From the NCBI GenBank assembly GCA_019418025.1, contig DYCR01000001.1:1-64000 (forward strand): DNA of 64,000 nt. The letters run 5' to 3'. The position numbers were made by a program, and so were the translations under genes. Within the stretch, counting starts at the first letter, position 1; every line of letters starts with the position of its first letter. Below, piece by piece: positions 33,935-41,853 of the stretch. The notes below the pieces were generated by a model. It did no database searches and was not told the DNA's origin. It was given only the letters and a program-made list of their open reading frames with translations. The stretch is from Clostridiales bacterium. GTDB taxonomy: Bacteria > Bacillota > Clostridia > Oscillospirales > Oscillospiraceae.

Positions 33935-34996
33935 TCAATCCTTCTTGTTCTTTTTCATATAGCGGATCATCGCCAGCTTGTGGTATGCGTTGGTCGCGAT
34001 CTTCAGGGTCTGATACCAGAACTTGCTGATGACCAGATCAAACTCGCCCATAAACTCAGTAAAGTCCCCGTTGAAGCCCTTTTTGAACTTGTACAGTCCG
34101 TACAGGGGGTTGTCCTCGGTCAGGTCGCCGGAAACACCCCGGAAGTCATAGATCCGGCACTTTTTCTCCACCGCCCACTGGATCATGTTCCACTGGAGCA
34201 GGTAGTTGGGCATCAGGTTGCGGTGGGCATTGGAGCTGGCACCGTACAGATACCACACCTTGTCACCGTACCAGATGGCCAGTGTTCCGGCGATGGGCTG
34301 ACCCTCGTGGAAGGCCATATACAGGCGGCAATGCTCCCCCAGATTTTTCAGCATATTGGAAAAATACGCCTCGTCACGGGTGACGAAGTTGTCCCGCAGT
34401 CCGGTCTCGACCATGATCCTTGTAAATTCGGGGATCATTTCCTGACCGCAGACCCTGACCTCCACGCCCTTTTTCGTGGCCAGACGGATGTTGTAGCGGT
34501 GCTTCTGGGTGAAGGAAGCCAGAAGCTCCTCCTCGGTCTTGCCCTCCACGTTCAGGCGGAACACGAAACGGGGCTGAATGCCCTCAAAATTCTTGCCCTC
34601 CTGCATGCAGTGGAAGCCCAGACGCTCAAGCTCGGCCTTGAAGGCGGTGTTTTCGATGCTCACATCCGGGTCGATCTTCACCACGTAGCCGTGGTACTGC
34701 TTTGCAAGGGCCCGAACGCCCCGCATCAGCTCCTCCAGTGTCTCCCGATCGTCAAGATCACAGACAGGACCCCGGCAGATGTAGAGCATGCTGACCGGGA
34801 AAATGGGGGCCTTGCGGATCAGCACCCCCAGTGCGCCCTTGATCTTGCCCTGATCGTCGCGCACCGCCACCGCCTGAAACTTCCATGCGGTCTTTTGTCT
34901 GCCCCACAGCACCGACTGGGCAAAGTGGCCCTTGGGGTGGGACTGGATAAACGCCTCGTATTCGTTTATCGTATTATCTCCAATCAATTCGTACAT
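33935..34996 (-). CDS. FemA/FemB/FemX-like peptidoglycan bridge aminoacyltransferase
   Basis: A 353-residue Fem family protein that transfers amino acids from aminoacyl-tRNA to the lipid-linked peptidoglycan stem. Visible family features are HFAQSVLWGRQK, LIRKAPIFPVSMLYICRGP, SFTQKHRYNIRLATKKGVEV, AGTLAIWYGDKVWYLYGASSNAHRNLMPNYLLQW and DFRGVSGDLTEDNPLYGLYKFKKGF. ATG 34996 follows SD GGAGAT; a frame nine codons longer lacks one. It is paired with alr. Confidence 0.92.
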   Translation of the reverse strand: MYELIGDNTINEYEAFIQSHPKGHFAQSVLWGRQKTAWKFQAVAVRDDQGKIKGALGVLIRKAPIFPVSMLYICRGPVCDLDDRETLEELMRGVRALAKQYHGYVVKIDPDVSIENTAFKAELERLGFHCMQEGKNFEGIQPRFVFRLNVEGKTEEELLASFTQKHRYNIRLATKKGVEVRVCGQEMIPEFTRIMVETGLRDNFVTRDEAYFSNMLKNLGEHCRLYMAFHEGQPIAGTLAIWYGDKVWYLYGASSNAHRNLMPNYLLQWNMIQWAVEKKCRIYDFRGVSGDLTEDNPLYGLYKFKKGFNGDFTEFMGEFDLVISKFWYQTLKIATNAYHKLAMIRYMKKNKKD

Positions 34997-35109
34997 ATCA
35001 ATCGATCTCCATTTACACATTGTACTGGTTTCCTATCTAATAGCATACCACAATTCCCCATACTCTGCAACCTAAACCCATGAAAAAATCCCCGTCCCCA
35101 GAAAACCGC

Positions 35110-35138
35110 TTTACAATCGGCCTGCTATTTGTTAATAT
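35110..35138 (+). promoter_or_regulatory. Promoter of marR-type gene
   Basis: TTTACA (35110-35115), 17-base spacer, TAATAT (35133-35138). Confidence 0.7.
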
Positions 35139-35154
35139 AGTTGCATATGCAACT
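35139..35154. promoter_or_regulatory. 16-bp perfect palindrome, probable MarR operator
   Basis: AGTTGCATATGCAACT starts directly after the -10 box, where a bound MarR dimer would block transcription. This fits autoregulation by the protein encoded downstream. Confidence 0.7.
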
Positions 35155-35175
35155 GCGCACCTCGGAGGGATCTGT

Positions 35176-35604
35176 ATGTCTTATATTATGCGCAATATTA
35201 CCGATATTGCCCGCTGCGCCGCCCAGTTCCGGTCGGAACAGCTGGCGCCGCTGGGGCTGAAGGCCTGCCACGCAAGCTATCTGTGCGTCATCTGCAACCA
35301 CCCCGGCATCACGCAGGATCAGCTGGCACGGAAGATCTTTATCAACAAGAGCAACGTGGCCCGTCAGCTTGCGATTTTGGAGGAGGACGGCTTCGTCCGG
35401 CGCAGCAGCGCCCCCGAGGACAAGCGCGCCATGCAGGTGTTCCCCACGGACAAGGCACTGGAATGCCTGCCCAAGCTTCAGGAGATTTTTCAGGCTTGGG
35501 AGGGTCTGGTGGCTCAGGATCTGACCGAGCAGGAGCAGGCTCTCATGACAAAAATGCTGGATAAAATGAAGGATCGTGCCAGTCAGTGGATGGATCAGCA
35601 CTAG
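35176..35604 (+). CDS. MarR family transcriptional regulator
   Basis: A 142-residue winged-helix protein: GITQDQLARKIFINKSNVARQLAILEEDGFVRR is the DNA-binding wing and EDKRAMQVFPTDKA the beta-hairpin, typical MarR positions. ATG 35176 follows SD CGGAGGGA and sits just past a palindromic operator. No transporter or enzyme gene is co-transcribed, so its target may be itself or distant genes. Its stop codon is the first shared base block of a duplicated segment. Confidence 0.9.
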   Translation: MSYIMRNITDIARCAAQFRSEQLAPLGLKACHASYLCVICNHPGITQDQLARKIFINKSNVARQLAILEEDGFVRRSSAPEDKRAMQVFPTDKALECLPKLQEIFQAWEGLVAQDLTEQEQALMTKMLDKMKDRASQWMDQH

Positions 35605-35730
35605 CCCGCCTACCCCGCCTGACCTGTCGGTCAGGCGGGTTTTTTCCGCCGAGGCTGACCCGTGGCTGCCGCCCCTTGGGGCATTTGTCGAGGAAAACAG
35701 ATGCAGGGGGCTTTTGCTTCTGTTTTTGTG
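35602..35730 (+). repeat. First copy of a roughly 130-bp direct repeat
   Basis: Begins with the marR TAG stop, includes the CCCGCCTGACC/GGTCAGGCGGG terminator and a second hairpin region (GCCCCTTGGGGC, AACAGA...TCTGTT). It matches 36079-36208 with only about ten differences, chiefly near the terminator. Confidence 0.85.
35614..35645 (+). terminator. Terminator of the marR-type gene
   Basis: CCCGCCTGACC/GGTCAGGCGGG followed by six T. Confidence 0.9.
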
Positions 35731-35910
35731 CAATTTTTATGAATCCTTTTGGGGAATGACCCTTGATATTTTGTTTCATTGTATGCTATGATATGCGCAA
35801 ATCAAAGATAGATAGAAGCGCTTCCAATGATGCATGTTCAAAACAATGTTGAATACGGGAGGCAATCGATTTGGTTTACCTCCCAGGGATAAATAGAAGG
35901 GATGGTTTGT

Positions 35911-36081
35911 ATGAAAAAAACACTATCTGTTGTTTTATCGTTACTTGCGGCAGCATTCTTGATTGGCAGTTTTCCTGTAAGAGATCTGTTGAACAGCACC
36001 TTGTGGTCAGATATTTTTCGGATTATCGGCTTTGTGCTGATAGGCATCGCTGCTTTTTGCAGAAGTAAAAAGCTTAACTAG
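35911..36081 (+). CDS. Small hydrophobic protein of 56 residues, unknown function
   Basis: A short frame from ATG 35911 to TAG 36081 encodes a 56-residue protein with two hydrophobic helices: KKTLSVVLSLLAAAFLIGSF and SDIFRIIGFVLIGIAAF. SD-like GAAGGGA lies nine bases upstream. The codon use is AT-richer than the neighbours. It sits between two copies of a direct repeat, each carrying a terminator, which suggests a unit that was inserted or duplicated. No family is recognised. Confidence 0.6.
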   Translation: MKKTLSVVLSLLAAAFLIGSFPVRDLLNSTLWSDIFRIIGFVLIGIAAFCRSKKLN

Positions 36082-36208
36082 CCCCTCTGCCCCGCCTGAC
36101 CTGTCGGTCAGGCGGTTTTTTTCCGCCGAAACAGACCCGTGGCTGCCGCCCCTTGGGGCATTTGTCGAGGAAAACAGATGCAGGGGGCTTTTGCTTCTGT
36201 TTTTTGTA
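36079..36208 (+). repeat. Second copy of the roughly 130-bp direct repeat
   Basis: Begins with the TAG stop of the 56-residue gene and repeats 35602-35730, including its own CCGCCTGACC/GGTCAGGCGG terminator at 36091-36122. Confidence 0.85.
36091..36122 (+). terminator. Terminator of the 56-residue gene
   Basis: CCGCCTGACC/GGTCAGGCGG and a seven-T tail, the repeated version of 35614-35645. Confidence 0.88.
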
Positions 36209-36217
36209 CAAATCTTC

Positions 36218-36246
36218 TTGACATTGGCAGGGGAAATCGGTAAAAT
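36218..36246 (+). promoter_or_regulatory. Promoter of rny
   Basis: Perfect TTGACA (36218-36223), 17-base spacer, TAAAAT (36241-36246). Confidence 0.78.
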
Positions 36247-36252
36247 AGGTTA

Positions 36253-36479
36253 GGAATAGTATGCCTGCCACGTCGGTGGCAGCGTTTGCTGATATCCGGC
36301 AAGGTCTGCCGGTTGGTTTTACGCAAGACTCGCCCCATGGCGTTTTTATTTTGTTTCAAAATTTGCTGCCGGGTATCGACCCCGGTCATCAATCATGTTC
36401 AAATGGAATGCCCATGCGGCCCATTGCGTCACCCTCCGCAGCTTTTGCCAATACAAACAAGGAGGTGTGTTGCAGAATT
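36253..36479 (+). promoter_or_regulatory. Long structured leader of rny
   Basis: About 225 transcribed bases precede the rny start. Three short hairpins are visible: CTGCCAC/GTGGCAG (36265-36282), CCGGC/GCCGG (36297-36313) and CCGGG/CCCGG (36369-36385). No known riboswitch is recognised; autoregulation by RNase Y cleavage is conceivable. Confidence 0.45.
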
Positions 36480-38030
36480 ATGGGACCTTTTGAAATCTTA
36501 ATTGCCGTAGTTTGCGCTGTGGCAGGTCTTTCCATCGGTGCCGTCGTCGGTATCCAGTACCGCAAGCGCGTTGCTGAACGGGAAATCGGCTCTGCCGAGG
36601 CAGAGGCCACCCGCATCATCAACGATGCCATCCGCGGCGGTGAAAACAAGAAAAAGGAAATGCTGCTGGAAGCAAAAGACGAAATCCATAAATCTCGCAC
36701 AGAATACGAAAAAGAAGTGAAAGAGCGCCGCTCTGAGCTGAGCAAGCAGGAGCGCCGCCTGCAGCAGAAGGAAGAATCTCTGGACAAGAAAACCGACGCA
36801 TTCGAGCGTAAGGAAGAGGAGCTGAACAGACGGCTCGCCAAGGTGTCCGAGACTCAGGCAAAGGCCGACGAGCTATGCAAGGCCCAGACCGAGAAGCTGG
36901 AGGAGATCTCTCAGCTGACACAGGATCAGGCCAAGCAGTACCTTCTGGAGACCGTGGAGACCGAGGTCCGCCACGAAACTGCCATGAAGATCAAGGAGAT
37001 CGAAGCTCAGCTCAAGGACGAGGCCGAGACCAAGGCGCGGGAGGTCATCGCCACCGCCATTCAGCGCTGTGCCGCCGACCATGCCGCCGAAACCACCGTC
37101 AGCGTGGTGCCCCTGCCCAATGACGAGATGAAGGGCCGGATCATCGGCCGTGAGGGCCGCAACATCCGCACCCTCGAGACCATCACCGGTGTTGACCTGA
37201 TCATCGACGACACCCCCGAGGCCATCACCGTCTCCAGCTTTGACCCCGTCCGCCGTGAGATCGCACGTCTGGCACTGGAGAAGCTCATCGTTGACGGCAG
37301 AATCCACCCCACCCGCATCGAGGATATGGTGGAAAAGGCCCGCCGCGAGGTGGACCGCACCATTCGGGAAGAGGGCGAGCGTGCATGCTATGAAACCGGC
37401 ATCCACAACCTCAACCCTGAGCTTGTCAAGATCCTGGGCCGCCAGAAGTACCGCACTTCCTACGGTCAGAACGTCCTGAATCACTCCATTGAGGTATCCC
37501 ACATCGCAGGCCTGTTGGCAAGCGAGCTGGGCGTCGATGTTGCCATGGCAAAGCGTGCAGGTCTGCTGCATGATCTGGGCAAGGCCGTTGACCATGAGAT
37601 GGAGGGCAGCCACGTGCAGCTGGGCGCAGAGCTGGCCCGCAAGTACAAGGAAAATCCCATCGTTGTCAATGCCATCGAGGCCCACCACGGCGATGTAGAG
37701 CCCAAGTCCATCATTGCCGTTCTGGTTCAGGCCGCCGATGCCATCTCCGCCGCACGTCCCGGCGCACGGCGCGAGAACGTGGAGAACTATATCCGCCGCC
37801 TGCAAAAGCTGGAGGAGCTGACAAACTCCTATTCTGGCGTTGAGAAGTCCTACGCGATTCAGGCCGGCCGTGAGATCCGTATCATGGTCAAGCCCGAGGT
37901 CGTCAACGAGGATAACATGATCATTCTGGCCCGGGACATTGCCAAGAAGATCGAGTCCGAGCTGGAATACCCCGGTCAGATCAAGATCAATGTCATCCGG
38001 GAAACCAAAGCCGTAGAGTACGCAAAGTAA
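36480..38030 (+). CDS. rny: Ribonuclease Y
   Basis: A 516-residue membrane-anchored endoribonuclease that starts mRNA decay in Firmicutes. An N-terminal membrane helix (LIAVVCAVAGLSIGAVVGI) is followed by a long charged coiled coil (about 30-210), a KH domain (GRIIGREGRNIRTLE) and an HD domain (AGLLHDLGKAVDHE with the metal-binding HD). Length is normal. ATG 36480 is used; SD AAGGAGGTG sits about 14 bases upstream, somewhat far. Confidence 0.97.
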   Translation: MGPFEILIAVVCAVAGLSIGAVVGIQYRKRVAEREIGSAEAEATRIINDAIRGGENKKKEMLLEAKDEIHKSRTEYEKEVKERRSELSKQERRLQQKEESLDKKTDAFERKEEELNRRLAKVSETQAKADELCKAQTEKLEEISQLTQDQAKQYLLETVETEVRHETAMKIKEIEAQLKDEAETKAREVIATAIQRCAADHAAETTVSVVPLPNDEMKGRIIGREGRNIRTLETITGVDLIIDDTPEAITVSSFDPVRREIARLALEKLIVDGRIHPTRIEDMVEKARREVDRTIREEGERACYETGIHNLNPELVKILGRQKYRTSYGQNVLNHSIEVSHIAGLLASELGVDVAMAKRAGLLHDLGKAVDHEMEGSHVQLGAELARKYKENPIVVNAIEAHHGDVEPKSIIAVLVQAADAISAARPGARRENVENYIRRLQKLEELTNSYSGVEKSYAIQAGREIRIMVKPEVVNEDNMIILARDIAKKIESELEYPGQIKINVIRETKAVEYAK

Positions 38031-38060
38031 TCCGGCAGGATTCCAAGTTACAGGAACGCA

Positions 38061-38096
38061 AACAGCGTGTGTCGAATTTCGACACACGCTGTTTTT
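38061..38096 (+). terminator. Terminator of rny
   Basis: AACAGCGTGTGTCG/CGACACACGCTGTT followed by TTT. Confidence 0.9.
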
Positions 38097-38129
38097 ACTG
38101 CCTGCCCGTAAAACAGTTCATTTTATTTG

Positions 38130-38170
38130 CCGCTCGAGCGGCAAACTCGGGCAGACTGTTTGACACACCG
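38130..38170 (-). repeat. Left-end fragment of the terminator-nested repeat
   Basis: On the minus strand, GGTGTGTCAAACAGTCTGCC followed by CGAGTTTGCCGC, TCGA loop and GCGGCAAA reproduces the left end of elements A and B. It abuts the terminator at 38171-38205 in the same relative order as the full copies. Confidence 0.78.
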
Positions 38171-38205
38171 AAAGCACTCCCACTCAAAACGAGTGGGAGT
38201 GCTTT
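38171..38205. terminator. Terminator hairpin abutting the left-end repeat fragment
   Basis: AAAGCACTCCCACT/AGTGGGAGTGCTTT with a seven-base loop; on the minus strand it lies downstream of prfC. Confidence 0.8.
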
Positions 38206-38376
38206 GTTAATGCATTTTATATCGCTTTTCAGCGTGTCAATTGCCACCGCACCATGCACGGATCAGCTGCCGGTCTTACCGGCTAATTCCGCACAGCGAA
38301 ACGATACCGAGCCTTAGCCTATGGCCCATCGATTATTGACCAGTCCCGTCACAAATTGTCCGCGGCGACTCGCCGC
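38206..38376. other. Spacer after prfC with a repeated GC-rich hairpin
   Basis: No gene is seen. Bases 38346-38375 (CGTCAC.AATTG then GCGGCG.CTCGCCGC) recur with four differences at 52677-52706 after spoIVB. Confidence 0.5.
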
Positions 38377-39969
38377 TTAGCCTTCCTCGACGACGATCTC
38401 GGATACTTCCAGACCGGGATTCCGGCGGCAGGTGAAGTCGATGGCCCAGTAGCTGGAATAGACCAACAGATTGTTGCCGTGGTAATCCTCCAAAAGCTCT
38501 GCATCACTGCCCAGATTCAGGTCGGACAGCTCACCGGAGTATGCATCGATCCGGCGGATCTCCTCATAGGGCAAAAACTCCATCCGCAGATCCACGCCGT
38601 ACTCGTTTTTCATGCGGTACTGGAACACGTCAAACTGCAAGGTACCCACAACGCCCACAATGACCTCCTCCATACCGGAGTTGGGCAGCTTGAAGATCTG
38701 GATGGCACCCTCCTGCGCGATCTGCTCGGTGCCCTTGACAAACTGCTTGCGCTTCATGGAATCCTTGGCAGAGACCCGGCAGAAATGCTCGGGGGCAAAG
38801 GTGGGGATGCCGGAATATTTGAACTTCTTCCCCGGGGTGGTGATGGTGTCACCGATGGAGAAGATGCCCGGGTCAAACACGCCGATGACGTCGCCGGCAT
38901 AGGCCTCGTCCACGATCTCACGGTCTGCCGCCATCATCTGCTGAGGCTGAGACAGACGCATCTTCTTGTTGCCCTGCACGTGAAAATATTCCGCGTCACG
39001 CTCAAACTTGCCGGAGCAGATGCGCATGAAGGCCAGACGGTCCCGGTGGGCCTTGTTCATGTTTGCCTGAATTTTAAAGACAAATGCGGAAAATCCCGGG
39101 TCAAAGGTGTCGATCTCGCCGCAGTCTGCCACACGGGCCAGAGGGGGCGGGGTCATCTTCAGGAAGGCCTCCAAAAACGGCTCGATGCCGAAGTTGGTCA
39201 GCGCAGAGCCAAAGAACACGGGGCTGAGGCGGCCGTTGCGGACCTCCTCCAGATCCATCTCCCGTCCGGCAGACAGCAGCTCCACATCATCGATCAGCTG
39301 CTGATGCTTTGCCTCGCTGTCCAGAAGCTCCGCCACCTGAGGATCATAAAGATCCACCACCTGCTTTCCGGCACGGCTTTTGCCGTTGACGCCGGAGAAA
39401 AACAGCAGCTGACCGCCCTCCCGGTCATAAACGCCCTGAAAATCCTTGCCACAGCCGATGGGCCAGTTCATGGCATAGGTCTCGATGCCCAGCTCACGCT
39501 CCAGCTCGTCCAGAAGATCAAAGGGGTCTTTCGTCTCCCGGTCCATCTTGTTAACGAAGGTAAAAATGGGGATGTGGCGCATGGCACAGACCTTGAACAG
39601 CTTCCGGGTCTGAGGCTCGACACCCTTTGCTCCGTCGATGACCATGACCGCAGAGTCCGCCGCCATCAGGGTGCGGTAGGTGTCCTCAGAGAAGTCCTGG
39701 TGACCGGGGGTGTCCAGAATGTTGATGCAGAAGCCGTCGTACTGGAACTGCATAACAGAGGAGGTGACGGAAATACCGCGCTGCTTTTCGATCTCCATCC
39801 AGTCAGAGGTGGCGGCACGGGAATTTTTCTTGCCCTTGACCACGCCTGCCTGAGCGATCGCGCCGCCGTAGAGCAGGAATTTTTCGGTCAGGGTGGTTTT
39901 ACCGGCGTCGGGGTGCGAGATGATCGCAAAGGTTCGACGGCGGCTGATTTCTTCTTGTAAACTAGCCAT
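38377..39969 (-). CDS. prfC: Peptide chain release factor 3
   Basis: A 530-residue GTPase that recycles RF1/RF2 after termination. G1 SHPDAGKTTLTEK, switch region RGISVTSSVM, G3 DTPGHQDFSEDTYR, G4 NKMDRE are intact, and the RF3-specific C-terminal domains (VVGTLQFDVFQYRMKNEYGV) follow. Length matches the family. It stands alone with its own promoter. Confidence 0.96.
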   Translation of the reverse strand: MASLQEEISRRRTFAIISHPDAGKTTLTEKFLLYGGAIAQAGVVKGKKNSRAATSDWMEIEKQRGISVTSSVMQFQYDGFCINILDTPGHQDFSEDTYRTLMAADSAVMVIDGAKGVEPQTRKLFKVCAMRHIPIFTFVNKMDRETKDPFDLLDELERELGIETYAMNWPIGCGKDFQGVYDREGGQLLFFSGVNGKSRAGKQVVDLYDPQVAELLDSEAKHQQLIDDVELLSAGREMDLEEVRNGRLSPVFFGSALTNFGIEPFLEAFLKMTPPPLARVADCGEIDTFDPGFSAFVFKIQANMNKAHRDRLAFMRICSGKFERDAEYFHVQGNKKMRLSQPQQMMAADREIVDEAYAGDVIGVFDPGIFSIGDTITTPGKKFKYSGIPTFAPEHFCRVSAKDSMKRKQFVKGTEQIAQEGAIQIFKLPNSGMEEVIVGVVGTLQFDVFQYRMKNEYGVDLRMEFLPYEEIRRIDAYSGELSDLNLGSDAELLEDYHGNNLLVYSSYWAIDFTCRRNPGLEVSEIVVEEG

Positions 39970-40017
39970 CGTATTTTCACTCCATAAATCAGGTTTTTAA
40001 GCGTATTAAATCATTTT

Positions 40018-40046
40018 ACTTTACCATATTATTCCCTGTAATACAA
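40018..40046 (-). promoter_or_regulatory. Promoter of prfC
   Basis: On the minus strand, TTGTAT (40041-40046), 17-base spacer, TAAAGT (40018-40023). Confidence 0.65.
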
Positions 40047-40070
40047 GGGTTTTGCAGCATTTTCCCCACC

Positions 40071-40103
40071 AAAAAAAGAGACCGCCAGACTTGGCGGTCT
40101 CTT
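40071..40103 (-). terminator. Terminator of the NfeD-SPFH operon
   Basis: On the minus strand, AGAGACCGCCA/TGGCGGTCTCT followed by seven T. Confidence 0.88.
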
Positions 40104-40132
40104 CTGATGCCGTAAAACAGATTTGGGAAGGC

Positions 40133-41050
40133 TTAGTGCTTCACACCCTCGATCAGGCCGTTTGCCAGACCCACCATGCCCTGAATCTCGCTGGGAATGA
40201 TGATCTTGGTGGCCTTGCCGTCTGCGACCTTCTCCATGGCCTCGATGGACTTCAGCTTCAGCACCTGCTCGTTGGGGGCCTTTTCGTTCAGCAGAGCCAG
40301 AGAATCGGCCAGTGCCTGCTGCACGGAGCGGATCGCCTGAGCTTCACCGTCAGCCTTCAGGATGGCGGCCTGCTTTTCAGCCTCAGCCTTCAGGATGGCA
40401 GCCTGCTTTTCTGCGTCAGCCTTCAAGATGGCGGACTCACGCTCGCCCTCTGCGATCAGGATGGCGGACTTCTTCTGACCCTCGGCCTGCAGGATCGCCT
40501 GACGGCGGTCACGCTCGGCCTTCATCTGCTTCTCCATGGAATTCTGGATGTCCTGAGGAGGCAGGATGTTCTTCAGCTCCACACGGTTGACCTTGATGCC
40601 CCAAGGATCGGTTGCCACATCCAGAATGGAGCGCATCTTGGTGTTGATCACATCACGGGAGGTCAGGGTCTGATCCAGCTCCAGATCGCCGATGATGTTA
40701 CGCAGGGTGGTTGCAGTCAGCGTCTCCATTGCCATCATGGGCTGCTCGACACCGTAGGCATACAGCTTGGGGTCGGTGATCTGGAAGTAAACGACTGTAT
40801 CGATCTGCATGGTGACGTTATCCTTGGTGATAACGGGCTGAGGGGGATAGTCCAGAACCTGCTCTTTCAGGCTGACACGCTTGGCGACACGGTCCAAAAA
40901 CGGAACCTTCACGTGAAGGCCCACGCCCCAAACCTCATGAAATGCGCCCAGACGCTCGATGACGTAGGCACGGGACTGTTGGACCACGATGATGTTGGAC
41001 GCAATGATGACCAGCAAAATCGCGATCACGGCGATGATGAAAATCCACAT
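40133..41050 (-). CDS. SPFH/band-7 (stomatin-like, QmcA) membrane protein
   Basis: A 305-residue protein with one N-terminal membrane helix (IFIIAVIAILLVIIASNIIV) and an SPFH domain: SRAYVIERLGAFHEVWGVGLH, VSLKEQVLDYPPQPVITKDNV, and the LRNIIGDLELDQTLTSRDVIN block. A coiled coil with five successive 11-residue repeats of the type AILKAEAEKQA spans residues 185-239. Such proteins form large membrane cages or microdomains, often with an NfeD partner, which is encoded 22 bases upstream. Confidence 0.92.
   Translation of the reverse strand: MWIFIIAVIAILLVIIASNIIVVQQSRAYVIERLGAFHEVWGVGLHVKVPFLDRVAKRVSLKEQVLDYPPQPVITKDNVTMQIDTVVYFQITDPKLYAYGVEQPMMAMETLTATTLRNIIGDLELDQTLTSRDVINTKMRSILDVATDPWGIKVNRVELKNILPPQDIQNSMEKQMKAERDRRQAILQAEGQKKSAILIAEGERESAILKADAEKQAAILKAEAEKQAAILKADGEAQAIRSVQQALADSLALLNEKAPNEQVLKLKSIEAMEKVADGKATKIIIPSEIQGMVGLANGLIEGVKH
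40334..40498 (-). repeat. Five tandem 33-bp coding repeats in the SPFH gene
   Basis: Residues 185-195, 196-206, 207-217, 218-228 and 229-239 are five 11-residue units starting AIL; the last three are nearly identical at DNA level, suggesting recent expansion. Confidence 0.8.
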
Positions 41051-41072
41051 AAAACTTCTACCTCCTGAATTG

Positions 41073-41522
41073 TTATTTCACAGCAGACACCTCTGCCAGA
41101 GATACAAAAACCTTCACGCCCTCAACCCGGTCGATGCGGACCGTTGCACCCTGAGGCAGTGCCTCACCGGTACTGGAGCGGGCGCTCCAATCCATGCCGT
41201 CAATGGTGACACGACCCTCGGCAGTGAGATTGTTGACAGCCTGACTGACCACACCGGTGGTACCGACAACGCTGTTGACATTGGTATGGACGATGTGCGG
41301 ATCAACGTACTTACGTGCAAAGCCCCGAAGGATGCACAGCAGGACGATCGAAACCACCAAAAACACCACGATCTGGATCGGTAGGATGCCGCCCAGCATC
41401 GCCACCACAAGGGCAGCCAACGCACCCGCGGCAAACCAGACAGACACCAGCGCAGCCGTGCCGGCCTCGACCACCATGAACGCGATCATCGCAATGAGCC
41501 AAAACATAGCTTCTCCACTCAT
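41073..41522 (-). CDS. NfeD family protein
   Basis: A 149-residue partner of the SPFH protein: two to three membrane helices (FWLIAMIAFMVVEAGTAALVSVWFAAG and IVVFLVVSIVLLCILRG) then a C-terminal OB-fold (VGTTGVVSQAVNNLTAEGRVTIDGMDWSA). SPFH/NfeD pairs are widespread; in Bacillus the relatives (FloT/YuaF) organise membrane microdomains. First gene of the operon with its own promoter. Confidence 0.92.
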   Translation of the reverse strand: MSGEAMFWLIAMIAFMVVEAGTAALVSVWFAAGALAALVVAMLGGILPIQIVVFLVVSIVLLCILRGFARKYVDPHIVHTNVNSVVGTTGVVSQAVNNLTAEGRVTIDGMDWSARSSTGEALPQGATVRIDRVEGVKVFVSLAEVSAVK

Positions 41523-41569
41523 TGTTAACCCTCCTTTTTCATGGAAACGACTGTTTTCGTCGTAGCTTA

Positions 41570-41598
41570 ACTTTAGCAGATTCTTTCAAATCCGTCAA
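41570..41598 (-). promoter_or_regulatory. Promoter of the NfeD-SPFH operon
   Basis: On the minus strand, TTGACG (41593-41598), 17-base spacer, TAAAGT (41570-41575). Confidence 0.7.
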
Positions 41599-41779
41599 TT
41601 ATTTTACGGCATATTACACATAAATTTCACAAATTAAGATTGCCCTTTTGCCGAATCGGTCCCCACGATTGGGCGATGCGCTGTCTGCCGGACGGGATGG
41701 GGGGGGCATCCACCCTGCCGAAGCCCGTCCTGCAATGGGAAAGGAACGTAAAATTTCCGATAAAATCCCCAATAAACCG
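41599..41779. other. Divergent intergenic region, nothing recognised
   Basis: The stretch between the divergent promoters of the NfeD and methyltransferase genes contains no supported frame or RNA. Confidence 0.5.
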
Positions 41780-41808
41780 TTGTAACTTGGCCTGATTTGC
41801 GTTATAAT
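41780..41808 (+). promoter_or_regulatory. Promoter of the RNA methyltransferase gene
   Basis: TTGTAA (41780-41785), 17-base spacer, perfect TATAAT (41803-41808). Confidence 0.78.
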
Positions 41809-41853
41809 ATCTGTCAAAACGATACAATTGCCCTTTGTGGGCTTGGAGGTCAT

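Noticed and set aside
40334..40498. 33-bp tandem repeats as a CRISPR array
   Set aside because: The units are contiguous and in frame inside a coding region, with no spacers; they encode a coiled coil.
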